NCBI GenBank assembly: GCA_015488075.1
Contig: WFOM01000181.1
Span: 1 to 15,850, forward strand
Length of the DNA: 15,850 bases
Direction: 5' to 3'
Source of the DNA: Helicobacteraceae bacterium
GTDB taxonomy: Bacteria > Campylobacterota > Campylobacteria > Campylobacterales > Sulfurimonadaceae
Shown here piece after piece: positions 14,908 through 15,850 of this stretch. Position 1 is the first letter of the stretch. Every line of letters starts with the position of its first letter. The notes below the pieces were generated by a model. It did not search any database, was not told the origin of the DNA, and saw only the letters and a program-made list of their open reading frames with translations. The position numbers and the translations under genes are program-made.

Positions 14908-15660
14908 ATGGAAAATGTAAGTATATTGATAGTAGAAGATGATGAAGTTACTGCACTAAATCTTGAATTGTCTTTGAAAAAATACAACTATCATGATATA
15001 GATTCAACAGACAACATAGAAGATGCAAAAGAGATACTCAAAAACAAAAAGAAAAATCTTGTAATTATAGATATTTCACTCCAAAAAAACGATGACGGTA
15101 TAGAACTTGCAAAACATATAAAAGAAAATTATGAGATACCCTTTATATATCTTACATCATACAGTGATGATGACATAATCCAAAAAGCAAAACTCACAGA
15201 GCCGTTTGGTTATATAGTAAAGCCGTTTAATCATGAATCTTTAAATGCTACCATACAAATAGCATTGTTTAAATACAGAAACGAACTAAACAAGCAGCTA
15301 AGCGACTATGATAAAATATATATGAAATATTCTTTAAACAAACTTCTTTATGAAAAGAAAGAGCCTGACAAGCCTATAGTTGTTTTTGGTGAGGGCAAAT
15401 ACTACTATGATTTGACACTCAATGAGATTTTTTATGAAGGTCAAAAGATAAAACTAACAAAAAAAGAGAATCTTTTTTTAAAACTTCTGATAGCAGAAAT
15501 GGGTAAAATCATCACTTTTGAACAGGCGGTTGAATATGTATGGAGTGATAACGGTGCTACTGAAAACAGTGTCAGAACTCTTGTATGGAGACTTAGAAAC
15601 AAACTAAAAACAGATATTATCAAAAATGCTTCAGGGATAGGTTATTATATAGAAAACTGA
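14908..15660 (+). CDS. OmpR/PhoB-type response regulator
   Basis: This is a cytosolic two-component transcription regulator. The receiver domain occupies about residues 4-122, with the acidic pocket Glu10/Asp11/Asp12, phospho-acceptor Asp55 in VIIDISL, Thr83 in YLTSYSD and Lys105 in GYIVKPF, all in the expected places. A helical linker (about 122-160, FKYRNELNKQLSDYDK...) leads to a winged-helix DNA-binding domain (about 163-250), recognisable from LTKKENLFLKLLIAEMGKIITFEQAVEYVW, ENSVRTLVWRLRNKL and the final wing GIGYYIEN. The receiver's end, TEPFGYIVKPFNHESLNATIQIALFKYRNE, resembles receivers often found in stand-alone or hybrid signalling proteins. No histidine kinase lies next to it in this window, so its signal and partner are unknown. 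A sigma-70 promoter lies directly upstream. Confidence 0.92.
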   Translation: MENVSILIVEDDEVTALNLELSLKKYNYHDIDSTDNIEDAKEILKNKKKNLVIIDISLQKNDDGIELAKHIKENYEIPFIYLTSYSDDDIIQKAKLTEPFGYIVKPFNHESLNATIQIALFKYRNELNKQLSDYDKIYMKYSLNKLLYEKKEPDKPIVVFGEGKYYYDLTLNEIFYEGQKIKLTKKENLFLKLLIAEMGKIITFEQAVEYVWSDNGATENSVRTLVWRLRNKLKTDIIKNASGIGYYIEN

Positions 15661-15679
15661 CCTTCCCTTCCCCATTTAA

Positions 15680-15705
15680 TATAATCTTCCTTTTTTAGAT
15701 ATAAT
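15680..15705 (+). promoter_or_regulatory. Two tandem -10 boxes upstream of rplI
   Basis: TATAAT occurs at 15680-15685 and again at 15700-15705, the second after a TTTTTT run. The downstream box is the better candidate and gives a leader of about 20 nt with AAAGG (15720-15724) before the ATG. They may form two start sites for rplI. Confidence 0.55.
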
Positions 15706-15731
15706 TTCAAAAAATTTTTAAAGGTTCTGAT

Positions 15732-15850
15732 ATGAAAGTATTGCTTATAAAAGATGTAAAATCTTTGGGAAAAGCAGGTGATGTAAAAGAAGTAAAAGAC
15801 GGTTACGGTAGAAATTTTTTGATAGCAAAGGGGTTTGCAAAACTTGCAAC
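15732..15850 (+). CDS. rplI: 50S ribosomal protein L9, 5' part only
   Basis: Ribosomal protein L9 binds 23S rRNA in the large subunit. Only 39 complete codons are in the window and the frame runs off the right edge. The translation [18 protein letters not shown] continues with a stretch containing [13 protein letters not shown], which is the classical L9 N-terminal domain with its GYxRNxL signature. A ribosome binding site AAAGG lies seven bases before the ATG. In Campylobacterota rplI is commonly followed by hslV and hslU, which would be expected just beyond the edge. Confidence 0.95.
   Translation, partial: MKVLLIKDVKSLGKAGDVKEVKDGYGRNFLIAKGFAKLA

Overview
The window looks like core chromosome of a low-GC member of the Campylobacterota (former Epsilonproteobacteria). 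The evidence is the gene order ppiD-like/ftsA/ftsZ, an rplI gene at the right edge, and a compact RecR. Promoters are dominated by a T-rich tract plus a TATAAT box with little or no -35. Arg and Ile codons are strongly biased to AGA and ATA. A flagellar gene (flaG) implies motility. The genus cannot be fixed from sequence alone; a free-living Sulfurimonas/Sulfurovum/Arcobacter-type organism is plausible (inference).

Layout, left to right. (1) 38-1556, plus strand: a P-II protein and an AmtB ammonium channel form a nitrogen-sensing and uptake pair. (2) 1574-4361, minus strand: a tight operon of an MFS transporter, a 92-aa unknown protein and a MATE exporter. It converges on amtB over a shared hairpin. 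(3) 4444-6873, plus strand: flaG, behind a strong-looking sigma-28 promoter and ahead of a possible terminator, then argG and a ferredoxin-thioredoxin-reductase/rhodanese fusion protein with an 10-bp gap. (4) 6879-8368, minus strand: recR and an outer-membrane phospholipase A overlap by 4 bp. They converge on the fusion gene over a second shared hairpin. (5) 8512-10225, plus strand: dnaJ overlaps a class II aldolase-fold protein that has lost its metal-binding histidines. (6) 10290-14556, plus strand: a PpiD-like periplasmic chaperone, ftsA, ftsZ and a small J-domain protein, which is a division/envelope block. (7) 14595-15850, plus strand: a 67-aa unknown, an OmpR-type response regulator and the 5' end of rplI.

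The genes are densely packed. No gene-free stretch exceeds 300 bases; the longest is the roughly 143-bp recR/dnaJ divergent region. I found no tRNA, rRNA, CRISPR array, insertion sequence or phage gene, and no clear compositional break that would suggest an island.

Most genes are well-known housekeeping types. The points worth a second look are the FTR-rhodanese fusion, the His-less aldolase-fold protein translationally coupled to dnaJ, the sigma-28-driven solitary flaG, the J-domain protein behind ftsZ, and two convergent gene pairs whose stop codons sit inside the shared hairpin. I did not find convincing evidence of a wholly new multi-gene system.
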